Shown here in pieces: positions 52,915 through 61,862 of a stretch of 64,000 nt of DNA. Every line of letters begins with the position of its first letter. The stretch's first letter is position 1. The notes under the pieces were generated by a model. That model was not told the origin of the DNA. It saw only the letters and a program-made list of their open reading frames with translations, and made no database searches. Origin of the DNA: Brevibacillus brevis (lineage in GTDB: Bacteria > Bacillota > Bacilli > Brevibacillales > Brevibacillaceae). Where the stretch lies: the NCBI RefSeq assembly GCF_031583145.1, contig NZ_CP134050.1, positions 5,783,501-5,847,500 of the forward strand. Direction: 5' to 3'. The translations under genes and the position numbers were made by a program.

Positions 52915-53051
52915 AAAGACGGGAGTGTAGGTTCATGGTGTTTTCTGTAGTTATCTTCGCCTAGGTGGGCCTCTGATAAGAGGCGCTGCCTCTTTCAAAC
53001 CCCATCGTAAGCAAGTAGCTGCAGGACGCCAATAACCGCTTCCGTCTTTTT
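52915..53051 (+). ncRNA. Unassigned structured RNA between selD and the MFS gene
   Basis: A rod-like fold can be drawn by hand: basal stem 52918-52927 with 53037-53046 (10 bp), TGGTG 52936-52940 with 53027-53031, TTCTGTAG 52943-52950 with CTGCAGGA 53019-53026, an open bubble of about 12 bases per side, GGTGGG 52964-52969 with CCCATC 53001-53006, and an apical hairpin. AGAGGC (52979-52984) can pair either with GCCTCT before it or, as AAGAGGC, with GCCTCTT after it, a switch-like choice. A U-run (53047-53051) follows the basal stem. It could be a 6S-like RNA or a cis-acting leader of the MFS gene; no known riboswitch core was recognised. No ORF fits this 437-base stretch. Confidence 0.55.
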
Positions 53052-53168
53052 CCCGATCGGATTTTTGGGCACCCGTCTTCGAGGACCCTACTTTCCCAGG
53101 TAGGATGGCCGTTTTTTGGCCTCTCGACACAACGGCGGATTTTCGCCCTCTCCGTATATCGTCAGGCA

Positions 53169-53214
53169 AAGCGCAAGCGGAAGAGCTGCTGTCTCTCCCC
53201 GTTTGCGCTTTTTC
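53169..53214 (+). terminator. Intrinsic terminator upstream of the MFS gene
   Basis: AAGCGCAAGCGG pairs with CCGTTTGCGCTT (12 bp, one wobble) and runs into TTTTTCTTG on the plus strand. It lies after the structured RNA and 68 bases before the MFS start, so it either ends selD/RNA transcripts or acts as an attenuator. Confidence 0.85.
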
Positions 53215-53281
53215 TTGTGCAGCAGTGGCAGGCAAGGCTCCTGCAGACAAAGAAGCAGATCGGAATGGAGGATTTCTTGTC

Positions 53282-54532
53282 ATGTACTGGCGTTCGTGGG
53301 ATACCAACCTGAAAGTGCGCCTCTTCGGCGAACTGATCACACACACGTTTTTCTGGATGTACTTTCCCTTTATGGCCTTGTATTTCAGCGATTCATTCGG
53401 AAAGGACGTCGCAGGGATTCTCCTGATGGTTCCACCGCTTTTGGGCATGCTGTCCAACCTGTTCGGGGGCTATCTGGCGGACAAAGTCGGACGAAAGGCG
53501 ACGATGCTGCTTTCGCTCTGCACATCGTCCACCATGTTTGCCATCTTTGCCTTCTCGGGCTCCCCGTTCATTGACTATCTGGCATTCATCGGCATCGGCA
53601 TTGCCAGCTCGCTTTACTGGCCGGCCAGCTCCGCGATGGTGGCGGACCTTACGACGGAGGAAGACAGACGTATCGTCTTTGCCACGTTTTACACGGCGAT
53701 GAATATCGGGGTCGTGGCAGGACCGGTGCTAGGCTCGTTCTTTTTTGTGCATTACCGCTTTGAGCTGCTGCTTTTCTGTACGGCAGTCGAGCTTTTGTTC
53801 GCCTGTGCGGTCTTTTTCCTGATCAGGGAGACCTTGCCTGCCGAGGTACGGGCGCAGAAGGCACAGGAGCGTTTCTCGATCTCCCAGCAGTTCAAGAGCT
53901 ACTCGGTTATCTTCCGCGACAAGGTGTTCGCTCTGTACATCGGCGCGGGCATTCTGGTGGCCATCGCCTTCATGCAGCTCGATTTGTACATGTCGCTGTA
54001 CGTAAAAGAATACGTGCACAATCAACGGCTCATTTGGTGGGGAGACTGGTCCCTGAGCGTCGGAGGCACCAGCGCATTCGGCTGGCTGATGGGGCTCAAC
54101 GGCTTGCTCGTCGTCCTGCTCACCCTCCCTGTGACTCGATGGTTCCAGCACTGGAGCGACCGCAACAGCCTGGTCATCTCCTCGGTCCTGTACGGGTTTG
54201 GCATGTTCCTGATGGCGTTTACGGCGAATATCTGGCTCTTGTTTGGCTGCATGGCCATCCTGACGCTGGGCGAGCTGATTCGCACGCCGGTCGCGCAGAG
54301 CTTCATCAGCAAATACTCGCCGGAAGATGCCCGCGGACAGTACATGGGTGCTTCCTCCCTGCAGTTTTCAATCGGGCGCTTCATCGCACCCTTGGCCATC
54401 GGAGCTTCCCAGTGGCTTTCGCCGGTTGGCGTATTTGGCATTATCTTCGCGGTAACGCTAATCAGCGCAGCTTTGTACGTCCGCTTGTTCCGCATGATCC
54501 CGCAAGAGGAACAAACCCCTTCCCAACCGTAA
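53282..54532 (+). CDS. MFS transporter
   Basis: 416 residues, about twelve membrane helices, with the MFS loop motif GGYLADKVGRKATMLLSL and a long loop in the middle. It resembles YttB/multidrug-type MFS exporters. The ATG at 53282 lies 10 bases after GGAGG; the open frame reaches back to 53105 through the terminator, which is non-coding. Substrate unknown; the unusual upstream RNA and terminator may control it. Confidence 0.88.
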   Translation: MYWRSWDTNLKVRLFGELITHTFFWMYFPFMALYFSDSFGKDVAGILLMVPPLLGMLSNLFGGYLADKVGRKATMLLSLCTSSTMFAIFAFSGSPFIDYLAFIGIGIASSLYWPASSAMVADLTTEEDRRIVFATFYTAMNIGVVAGPVLGSFFFVHYRFELLLFCTAVELLFACAVFFLIRETLPAEVRAQKAQERFSISQQFKSYSVIFRDKVFALYIGAGILVAIAFMQLDLYMSLYVKEYVHNQRLIWWGDWSLSVGGTSAFGWLMGLNGLLVVLLTLPVTRWFQHWSDRNSLVISSVLYGFGMFLMAFTANIWLLFGCMAILTLGELIRTPVAQSFISKYSPEDARGQYMGASSLQFSIGRFIAPLAIGASQWLSPVGVFGIIFAVTLISAALYVRLFRMIPQEEQTPSQP

Positions 54533-54540
54533 AACGTATA

Positions 54541-54580
54541 AAGACGACCCGCACACCTGTATGTGGGTCGTCTTTTTTTT
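54541..54580 (+). terminator. Terminator of the MFS gene
   Basis: AAGACGACCC pairs perfectly with GGGTCGTCTT, followed by a run of Ts. Confidence 0.92.
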
Positions 54581-54693
54581 ACAAGCCTCTCCCTGCCTCA
54601 CCGGGTACTCTCGCTCCGTTCGTACTAGCCAGCCAACTCTAGCATATAGTGAATAGTAGCAAGGAGAGTGACGCGCCAGAAGGAGGCCAAGCC

Positions 54694-55329
54694 ATGTACC
54701 AACCCGCCGCATATGCCACGTTTCAAGCAAAGGGGGAGCACGTCTACCGGACTTCCGCCTACATCCAATGGGGGACGTCGCCCGTCTCCCTGGGCAGCTG
54801 TCTGCTGTTGAACCCGGGAGCAGCCACCTACTTCCGGGAAAGGCCAGCCCCCCATCATGCTACGATGGCTCAGGCCACGCTCGATCCGGCCATGCGTCAG
54901 CTGATCAAGCTGACCGAGGCCATATACGCAGACGAAGCCGCCGACGGGAAGCTGGAGGGAAGACTGCATATTTACAATCTGTTTTCCTTGCAGCATCCGC
55001 AAGCCAGGGAAGCGATTCGGCTGTTCGAAGGGCTCCTGAAAGACGGTAAAACGACGCTGGAGGAACAGGTCACTCCGGCCCGCCAGCTGCGCGACCATCC
55101 GTGGATGCTGCTCGGATGGGGCTGTGTGGCCCAATCGTCACGGCCGCTTGCTACCCTCAAAAACATGTGGCAGAAGCAAATCTCGGCCGCCGGCATCCCG
55201 ACGTTCGGCAAACCTTGCGCGACCGGGAAAAACTACTACCATCCTTGCCCGCAATTGCAGGCCATGAGAGAGATGGTTCTCCGGGACCTGATCCTTCTTT
55301 GCGAAAAGTGTCGCCACCATGCAGGATAG
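54694..55329 (+). CDS. DUF1643-like protein
   Basis: 211 residues. The blocks CLLLNPGAAT, LHIYNLFSLQHPQAR, HPWMLLGWGC and GKNYYHPCPQL follow the order of DUF1643 proteins, whose role is unknown. The ATG at 54694 lies 7 bases after GGAGG; an ATG 15 codons earlier lacks a site. Convergent with the S-layer gene. Confidence 0.65.
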   Translation: MYQPAAYATFQAKGEHVYRTSAYIQWGTSPVSLGSCLLLNPGAATYFRERPAPHHATMAQATLDPAMRQLIKLTEAIYADEAADGKLEGRLHIYNLFSLQHPQAREAIRLFEGLLKDGKTTLEEQVTPARQLRDHPWMLLGWGCVAQSSRPLATLKNMWQKQISAAGIPTFGKPCATGKNYYHPCPQLQAMREMVLRDLILLCEKCRHHAG

Positions 55330-55340
55330 CCTTTCTGCGA

Positions 55341-55379
55341 AAAAGAGCCCGTCTCCCCGTGTCTGGGAAACAGGCTCTC
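55341..55379. terminator. Bidirectional terminator
   Basis: AGAGCC...GTCTCCCC pairs with GGGAAAC...GGCTCT with small mismatches; the minus strand runs into CTTTTTCG and the plus into CTTCTTTC. It lies between the convergent DUF1643-like and DUF4855 genes. Confidence 0.75.
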
Positions 55380-55401
55380 TTCTTTCGCTTGCCAATGGCC
55401 C

Positions 55402-58152
55402 TTACGGCAGTTCGTTCGCCTCGTAATACTCTTCTCGATCGAACTTGCCGCGCATCCATTTGTACGTATCGTCGTAAATGGCCCGTACCACCGGATCCGT
55501 GCTGGTTGCTGACTGGATCAGTGTCTTGGAACCGTAGTAATACGCGTGGACGTTGTTTTTGTCCATTCCCAGCTTGTGGGCGGCCACGAGCTGGTTGTAG
55601 TACGTCTGGTAGAACTTCGGATCGCGGTACATCCGCTCGTCACCTTCGATTTCGACGCCCATTCCGTATTTGCGGATGGTGTCCATGACACCTTCGATGC
55701 GATCGAGCTGTACCGGCTTGTCGCTGTAATAGTTCGGCTGCAGGAACGCGTAGTCAAAGTACATGGATTTCCACTCCCCGGCACCTGGTGCGCCGTAGTA
55801 CGGGATCCAGTAGAAGCGCAAAGCCTCGTCGTGTACCATGCTGGCCATGCTTTGAATCAAGTCGCGCTCTTTGGGAGCAGCGTCCTCGATCAGCTCGTGG
55901 AACCAGTAAATCCCCTCCAGCTGCAAATACTGGAAGTCGGCCTTTTTCCAGCGCTTCTGCAGCTCCTGGAAATACCACTCCAGGGCCTTCTTGCGATTCT
56001 GGTACGCTTGCTCCTCGCCGACCCCTGCCGGGTTGAACGAAAGCGACGGCTGATTGTCCGCCAGCTTGCCGAAGCTGGTCTGGTTCATATTCGGATACGG
56101 CAGCGCCAGGACGACCTTTTCCTGTGTAGGCGTAGTGTACAAGGTCCCTCTCAGGCGATTGTACTCCCGCATCGCCTTGTTCAATGCGTCGAGCTGGCGG
56201 TCCGTCCCGAACTGATCGTTCAGATAGCCCTGCCAGCCTTCCTTGGTAGCCGGCATATCCTGGTACGGCAAAAAGAGGATCGTGTCAAACATCTGATCGC
56301 GCATATAGCCGTCTACGGTACGGTAGCCGACCATCGGCAGGAAGTCGTCTTTCGTCCAGTTGCCGCGGTCCCCGTACGCCCCGGAATACGCGAGCAGCAT
56401 GTTTTCCACGCGATTGCCCGCTTTTTTGTCTTCCATCATCTGCGTCGGGCTAGGCGGCGGAAGCAGCACCGGTCCGCCTTCCCACTGGCCGTCCTCATTC
56501 GCCCACACTTCGAGCTGCCTTGCAAAAGCGAACACCTTGACCGGGAAAGAGACGCGAACGTAGCGAGCCTCCACATCCGGCAACGTCACGGCCAGCGTGC
56601 GAATGACCTGCTTTTCCTCGGAGGCAGGGACGTCGTGGAGCGCCTTGCCCGCATAGGACCAGGCCTTTCCGTCGCGCGACACCTCTACGTCCATGTATTC
56701 CGGAAGCGTAATGCCGGACGTCTTTTGCTGTCTGAAAGTCAAGGCCACTCTTTCCAGCGGCTTTTCTTCAGACAGCGTGACCGTCACCTTCCGGCCAAAC
56801 TGGCGGTTGTAGCCTGTCCACTCTTCCGACGGCGTGACCAACCCGCCTACCGGGCCAGGATATTGCTTTTCCACCGTCTGAAAGTAGGAGTCCGGAGGCC
56901 CAAACGTCTTGACCGAGGTAAAGCTGCCGGGGGCTACGTTGACCAGGTCATCCTGCTCGGCTGATGCTTCCCCTTTTGCTTCCTCATCCGCCTGTTGCTT
57001 ATCTCCAGTCGCGGAGCCCTGACTGTCCACCGAAGACGCATCTGTGCCAGCTGCATCCTGGCCTGCTGTGGCAGGCGCATGCGCCGCATCTGCGTTTTGC
57101 GAAGCGGTGTCATCTTCGGACGACTGGTCCTTCGGCTCTTCCTGCGGCGTCGCATTGGTGATTTCGACCGGAATGGTCTCGGTGTGGTATCCCAATGTCA
57201 CCGTCACATTCCCTTTGCCAGGCGTGGGACCGGCAACGAACGTACCGTCTGGCAGAATCATCCCCAGCTCCGGTCGGTCAAAGGCAAAGATCGGGGTGAA
57301 TGCGAGCTTTTGCCCATCCGCGCCAGTCACTTTCACTTGTTGGCTGTCTCCTGCCATCACGCTGAGCGTTTTGGTGCTCAAAACAAATTTCGCTTGTTCC
57401 GCTTGCTGGTAACGGGCGTTCAGCACGCGCTCGGCGATCACGGCCGCTTCCGCGCGCGTCACGGTACCGAGTGGATTGAATTTTCCATTCGCTCCCTGCA
57501 TCCACCGTTGGCTGGACACTTCCGCGATCGCGTCGCGGGCGTAATCCGCCATATCCTGCTCGTCACTGTACTCCACCGCATTCGAGCTTGCCGCTTTGGC
57601 CACGTGGCTCGCGTTCATCAGGCGGGAGAGCAATACAGCCAGCTCCTGTCTCGTGAGTGGATCCGTCGCTCCCACCGTGTTGTCGCTGCGGCCGTTCATC
57701 ACCCCCAGCTCGGACAATCCGTACACATAGGGTGCGTAGGGGCTGCCGGCCGGAACATCCTCAAATTTCCCCTCTTCTGCGGTCTTCGGCTGCAGGCCGA
57801 CCACTTTGCTCAGCAGGACGGCAATGTCCTGGCGGGAAATCGTATTTTGCGGGTGAAAGAGTCCGTCTCCCTGGCCGTTGATCAGTTGAAGAGAGGCCAA
57901 TCGGTTGATGGAATCCTTCGCGTAGCTGTTTCCCAGATCGGTGAATGTGACAGTTTCGTCCTGTTGCTGGGTTTGACTCTGGGATTCGGCCTGCGGTGCA
58001 ACCTGGGATGGCTCCTGGACAGGCGTCTGGTTTTTCATCTCGCTGCTGCCCGCTCCTGATGCTGCGCCAGCCATCGGGGCCGCTGCCGTCAACAGTGTTG
58101 CAAACGCCAGACAAGCAACCGCGACCCGTCCTCCCATTCTCTTCTTGCTCAT
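55402..58152 (-). CDS. S-layer-anchored DUF4855 protein
   Basis: 916 residues: signal peptide (1-31), three SLH domains (about 68-118, 128-180, 193-245), a bacterial Ig-like segment (about 256-332), a low-complexity Ala/Asp/Ser/Gln linker (about 335-405), a discoidin-like region (about 415-550) and a C-terminal DUF4855 domain to the end (MLLAYSGAYGDRGNWTKDDFLPMVGY; QYLQLEGIYWFHE; YYGAPGAGEWKSMYFDYAFLQPNYY). DUF4855 looks like a TIM-barrel glycosidase; the aromatic and acidic residues fit a sugar-binding cleft. The start follows GGAGGAG. Substrate unknown, probably a polysaccharide at the cell surface. Confidence 0.88.
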   Translation of the reverse strand: MSKKRMGGRVAVACLAFATLLTAAAPMAGAASGAGSSEMKNQTPVQEPSQVAPQAESQSQTQQQDETVTFTDLGNSYAKDSINRLASLQLINGQGDGLFHPQNTISRQDIAVLLSKVVGLQPKTAEEGKFEDVPAGSPYAPYVYGLSELGVMNGRSDNTVGATDPLTRQELAVLLSRLMNASHVAKAASSNAVEYSDEQDMADYARDAIAEVSSQRWMQGANGKFNPLGTVTRAEAAVIAERVLNARYQQAEQAKFVLSTKTLSVMAGDSQQVKVTGADGQKLAFTPIFAFDRPELGMILPDGTFVAGPTPGKGNVTVTLGYHTETIPVEITNATPQEEPKDQSSEDDTASQNADAAHAPATAGQDAAGTDASSVDSQGSATGDKQQADEEAKGEASAEQDDLVNVAPGSFTSVKTFGPPDSYFQTVEKQYPGPVGGLVTPSEEWTGYNRQFGRKVTVTLSEEKPLERVALTFRQQKTSGITLPEYMDVEVSRDGKAWSYAGKALHDVPASEEKQVIRTLAVTLPDVEARYVRVSFPVKVFAFARQLEVWANEDGQWEGGPVLLPPPSPTQMMEDKKAGNRVENMLLAYSGAYGDRGNWTKDDFLPMVGYRTVDGYMRDQMFDTILFLPYQDMPATKEGWQGYLNDQFGTDRQLDALNKAMREYNRLRGTLYTTPTQEKVVLALPYPNMNQTSFGKLADNQPSLSFNPAGVGEEQAYQNRKKALEWYFQELQKRWKKADFQYLQLEGIYWFHELIEDAAPKERDLIQSMASMVHDEALRFYWIPYYGAPGAGEWKSMYFDYAFLQPNYYSDKPVQLDRIEGVMDTIRKYGMGVEIEGDERMYRDPKFYQTYYNQLVAAHKLGMDKNNVHAYYYGSKTLIQSATSTDPVVRAIYDDTYKWMRGKFDREEYYEANELP

Positions 58153-58200
58153 TCGTATTCTCCTCCAATTACCCCTTCTCTTTTTCCTCGGCAGAGGCTG

Positions 58201-59358
58201 TTATTCGGCAGGGGAAACCTTCGTCGGGCGAGGCGGCTTCGGCCCGAAAAACTGATAGTAGTCGACCTTGATATTTCCGTTGTACAGCTTCCGTTTTTTG
58301 CTCGCCGTCCGTCCAAAATGCTCTTCAAACAGTTCGTCTGACGTGATGATGTAGAAAGACCACGTGTCCATGGCGGCAAAGGTCTGGCCCATTTCCCGGT
58401 ACAGCCTGCTCACCTGCTTCCACTCGCCCAAGCGCTCCCCATACGGCGGATTGCAGATCAGGTATCCGTACTTTTTCTTGGTGCGGACATCGCGGACATC
58501 CATGCGCTGAAAGTGAATCAGGTCATCGACGCCAGCTTCTGCCGCATTTCTGCGGGCGACCTTCAAGATCTCCTCATCCGCATCCGTACCGATGATCTCC
58601 AGCTTCTGGTCGTACCGGGCAAGATCGTGCGTCTCCGCGCGCGCCTCCCTCCAGACCGACTTGGGAATCACCGGCCAGCTCTCCGACACGAACTCGCGGT
58701 TCATGCCCGGCGCGATGTTTTGGCCGATCAATGCGGCTTCGATCGGGATGGTGCCGGAGCCGCAAAACGGGTCCATGAACACCCGGTCGGGCTTCCAGCG
58801 GGACAGCAGGATCATCGCCGCAGCCATGGTCTCCTTGAGCGGAGCGGTACCGATCAGGCCGCGATAGCCGCGTTTATGTAATCCCGGTCCGGACGTGTCG
58901 ATGGTCAGCGTGGCCACATCCTTATGTAGGGCTACCTCAATCTTGTACATCGGTCCTTTTTCCTCGAACCAGTCCCGTTTGTACGTCTTCTTCAGACTTT
59001 CCACCACGGCTTTTTTCACGATGGCCTGGCAGTCGGGCACGCTGTACAAGGTCGACTTGACGGACTTGCCCTCTACGGGAAACGTCGCGTCCTCCGTGAC
59101 CCAGTCCGCCCACGGCAAGGCTTTGGTCTTTTCAAACAGCTCGTCAAACGTAGTCGCTTTGAACTCCCCAATCTTTAGACGCACCCGGTCGGCCGTTCGT
59201 AACCACAAATTTGTGCGGGCAATCGAAGAAATATCGGCGGAAAAGGTCACCTTGCCGTTTTCCACCTGCACATCGGTGTATCCGAGTCCTTTTACCTCTT
59301 CCGCTACCACCGATTCCAATCCAAATGTCGCCGTCGCGATCAATTCCACTTTTTGCAT
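58201..59358 (-). CDS. THUMP-domain 23S rRNA (guanine-N2) methyltransferase, RlmL N-half/YpsC type
   Basis: 385 residues: N-terminal THUMP domain (about 1-160), then a SAM-dependent methyltransferase with DPFCGSGTIPIEAA, EIIGTDADEEILKVARRNA and the catalytic motif NPPYGERLG. Length matches B. subtilis YpsC, the counterpart of the first half of E. coli RlmL, which methylates G2445 of 23S rRNA. Confidence 0.92.
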   Translation of the reverse strand: MQKVELIATATFGLESVVAEEVKGLGYTDVQVENGKVTFSADISSIARTNLWLRTADRVRLKIGEFKATTFDELFEKTKALPWADWVTEDATFPVEGKSVKSTLYSVPDCQAIVKKAVVESLKKTYKRDWFEEKGPMYKIEVALHKDVATLTIDTSGPGLHKRGYRGLIGTAPLKETMAAAMILLSRWKPDRVFMDPFCGSGTIPIEAALIGQNIAPGMNREFVSESWPVIPKSVWREARAETHDLARYDQKLEIIGTDADEEILKVARRNAAEAGVDDLIHFQRMDVRDVRTKKKYGYLICNPPYGERLGEWKQVSRLYREMGQTFAAMDTWSFYIITSDELFEEHFGRTASKKRKLYNGNIKVDYYQFFGPKPPRPTKVSPAE

Positions 59359-59556
59359 CCTGTAATCTCCTGTCCGTACGTATGGCTTGGGGCTACACCC
59401 TTATACTATATTACCCGATTTCGGCATGGCGTTGGAAATCATGTCCGCAAATCGGAAAACGCTGCCGGGGCTGATAGGGCCGCCCCCAGCATGCTTGCGG
59501 GATCTTCTGGAAAACCTATGTGAAGAAAGCACAACCGCCAAAAGGAGGACAGCGCC

Positions 59557-60366
59557 ATGCCGGAACTGCCGGAAATGGAGACCTACCGCCGCCTGCTTCA
59601 GCAGCAAATCCAGGGCAAGATTATTGCCGACGCCCTCGTCGAGCGGGAAAAGACGATCAATATGCCGCCGCAGCGCTTTGCCCAGATCCTGCAGGGCAAT
59701 CGGCTCACACTCATCGACAGGCGCGGAAAGCATCTGCTGTTTCATCTGGAAAACCGCTATGTCCTGCTGCTCCATCTCATGCTGGGCGGCTTTCTCTACC
59801 TGGGTGCCTCCGAGGACAGATTGCCTCGCACTGCCCAGGTGACGCTTTCATTTGGTGACCGAATCCTGTATTTTCACGGCTTGCGACTGGGCTACCTGCA
59901 CTTGCTGACCCCGGATCAGCTGGACGAGCGCCTCGGAGAACTGGGGCCGGAACCACTGGCACCTGCTTTCACGGCATCCCAGCTCAGCCAGATGCTGGCA
60001 GGCAAACGCGGCATCCTCAAGACCGCATTGGTCGACCAGCACTGGCTCGCCGGAATCGGGAACTGCTACTCCGATGAAATTTGCTTTCGCGCCCGAATCA
60101 TGCCCACACGGCGCATCCCGGCGCTTGCTCCCGGCGAGATCGCCCGACTCTACGATTCCATGCAAACGGTGCTAAACGAAGCTGTGGCCCACGGCGGATA
60201 CATGGAAACCCCGCTCTACCAAGGCGACCGACTCACGGGCGGCTTCGACGAACGCTGCCTGGTCTACGACAGAGGAGGAGAGCCTTGCCCACGCTGCGGA
60301 CACGCAATCGTAGGGGACAGGCTCTCCTCCCGCAAAGTCTTCTACTGCACCAGCTGCCAATCGTAA
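59557..60366 (+). CDS. mutM: Formamidopyrimidine-DNA glycosylase/endonuclease VIII family protein
   Basis: Base-excision repair of oxidised bases, 269 residues. The N-terminus MPELPEMETYRR supplies the catalytic Pro and Glu; the family lysine is in DRRGKHLLFHL; the helix-two-turn-helix contains WLAGIGNCYSDEICF; the C-terminal zinc finger is CPRC-x16-CTSC. The start follows AAAGGAGG. It may be Fpg or Nei-like; the MutM name is by overall pattern. Confidence 0.9.
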   Translation: MPELPEMETYRRLLQQQIQGKIIADALVEREKTINMPPQRFAQILQGNRLTLIDRRGKHLLFHLENRYVLLLHLMLGGFLYLGASEDRLPRTAQVTLSFGDRILYFHGLRLGYLHLLTPDQLDERLGELGPEPLAPAFTASQLSQMLAGKRGILKTALVDQHWLAGIGNCYSDEICFRARIMPTRRIPALAPGEIARLYDSMQTVLNEAVAHGGYMETPLYQGDRLTGGFDERCLVYDRGGEPCPRCGHAIVGDRLSSRKVFYCTSCQS

Positions 60367-60367
60367 T

Positions 60368-61288
60368 TCAGGACGGCTTGATCGAAGCCGAGCTCTCCGA
60401 CGCATTCATTTTTTTGACCATGTACACTTGCTCCGTCCCCGACGAACTGAATCCCGCTTCCTCCAGAATGCCCAGCAGTCTCTCTTGGGAAGCCGGCAGA
60501 TTGAAGGTCGAGCGACGGCATTCCAGCTCGCTTGGCCCGTACAGCTCGCGCAGAGCCGCTCGCAGGATCGCCTCCTCGTCGCCGTGTCCGGGCTGGGCCT
60601 CGCATTGGCGCAAGACGATGGCCGCGATTTTCCCTTCCTCGTTCACCGCCCGCTTGTACATGGCGTAACCCACAGCCTGCCCCCGTTCGTCCTCGACCAG
60701 GAGAGCCTCGCCGTCCCGCATGCTCTGCCACTGGTTTTGCCAAGGAGCATCCGTTCGGTAAAAGGGCAGGACAGATACTTCCTGGGCGAGGATCGGCCGT
60801 ACGCGGTACGCTGACTCCCTTCCCGTTCCGAACAGGTCGCCGGGCAAGGCATCTGTCCGCTGCCAAAACACAAGTCGATCCACGATCTCATAGCCCAGCT
60901 GGCGGTAGAGTGCAATGGCTTTGTCATTTTGGCTGATGGCCTCCAGGATGGCGTCGTCCACTCCTGCTTCCCGGTACAGCTCCAACGTCGCCGCCATCAG
61001 CTGGCGTCCCACACCTTGCCTTCGGTATGCGGTGGCTACCCCAGTGCCGCCATTCCATGCGATCTTCCGTCCATTGACCGTGCGCAGGCCGCTGGCGACC
61101 AGACCGATGGGCTCCTCGCCGTCAAAGGCGACGACGGACAATCCGAGCGAATACCCTTCCGCTCCCAGACGCTGCACCAACAGCTCTTCCGTCAGGGCGA
61201 CCGGGAAAAAATAGCCTTCAAAACCTCTGTTCCAAGCCTTGGTCACTTCCGCAAACGTGCAGTCACTCATCCGCTTGATGGCAATCAT
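60368..61288 (-). CDS. GNAT-family N-acetyltransferase
   Basis: 306 residues: an N-terminal GNAT domain with the acetyl-CoA loop TAYRRQGVGRQLMAATLELY and a motif B region NDKAIALYRQLGYEIVDRLVFWQR, plus a second, less conserved half of about 150 residues that may be a degenerate GNAT domain. Its stop is one base from the mutM stop (tail to tail). Substrate unknown. Confidence 0.88.
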   Translation of the reverse strand: MIAIKRMSDCTFAEVTKAWNRGFEGYFFPVALTEELLVQRLGAEGYSLGLSVVAFDGEEPIGLVASGLRTVNGRKIAWNGGTGVATAYRRQGVGRQLMAATLELYREAGVDDAILEAISQNDKAIALYRQLGYEIVDRLVFWQRTDALPGDLFGTGRESAYRVRPILAQEVSVLPFYRTDAPWQNQWQSMRDGEALLVEDERGQAVGYAMYKRAVNEEGKIAAIVLRQCEAQPGHGDEEAILRAALRELYGPSELECRRSTFNLPASQERLLGILEEAGFSSSGTEQVYMVKKMNASESSASIKPS

Positions 61289-61434
61289 GGAATCACCTTC
61301 CAGGGTTATTTGATAAAAATATTTTAATCGATAAAAACTAAAAATTCAATCACTTTTCTGAAAGAATCCCCTTCTCTGTCCCGAAGTTCCCGGGCATGGT
61401 AAGATGAAAAAAAGTTTGTACCCTGGAGGTTCCC

Positions 61435-61848
61435 ATGCGCAAACCGCTCACAGTCGGTTCATTGATTGCCGGGCGCACCGGCTCCGTCCCTATGCAGACA
61501 GCTCCCCTGCCAGTAAAAGCGGAAGCTCCAAAACCGCAGATGGCCAGCCGGCCGGTCGCACGCCCGCAAGAAAGCACTCCAGTCGTATTGGTGCGGCAGA
61601 ACGGCAGACAGTTCGCCGTGAAGGCCGTGCCTTCCCAGACGCTTTTGTCTGCTGCCCTCGCTCAGGGAGCAAATCTTGCTTACAAATGCCAGCAAGGATC
61701 TTGCGGAAAATGCACCGTGCAGCTGCTCGCAGGCGGCACCTGTCTGGCCGCTCCCACGACCCAGGAGCAGGACAGGCTGGGCGGCAAGCTGGTCCAAGGC
61801 TATCGCCTCGCGTGCCAAAGCAGCTTTCGCTCTACGATACCGAAATAA
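61435..61848 (+). CDS. 2Fe-2S ferredoxin with N-terminal extension
   Basis: 137 residues: a Pro/Ala-rich N-terminal stretch of about 48 residues, then a plant-type 2Fe-2S domain with cluster ligands in KCQQGSCGKCTVQL and a fourth cysteine in YRLACQSSF. The start follows CTGGAGG; an extended -10 (TGGTAAGAT) lies about 35 bases upstream. It is 14 bases before thiN and probably co-transcribed; a functional link to thiamine is not obvious. Confidence 0.85.
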   Translation: MRKPLTVGSLIAGRTGSVPMQTAPLPVKAEAPKPQMASRPVARPQESTPVVLVRQNGRQFAVKAVPSQTLLSAALAQGANLAYKCQQGSCGKCTVQLLAGGTCLAAPTTQEQDRLGGKLVQGYRLACQSSFRSTIPK

Positions 61849-61862
61849 AAGGTGGCTACATC

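Noticed and set aside
52915..53051. Known riboswitches, tRNA-Sec, SRP RNA or RNase P RNA as identity for the structured RNA
   Set aside because: Core motifs of TPP, cobalamin, lysine, SAM, purine, guanidine, fluoride, c-di-GMP and T-box elements were looked for by eye and not found; no GGAAGGAAGCAGC (SRP), no GAGGAAAGTCC (RNase P), and no tRNA-Sec fold.
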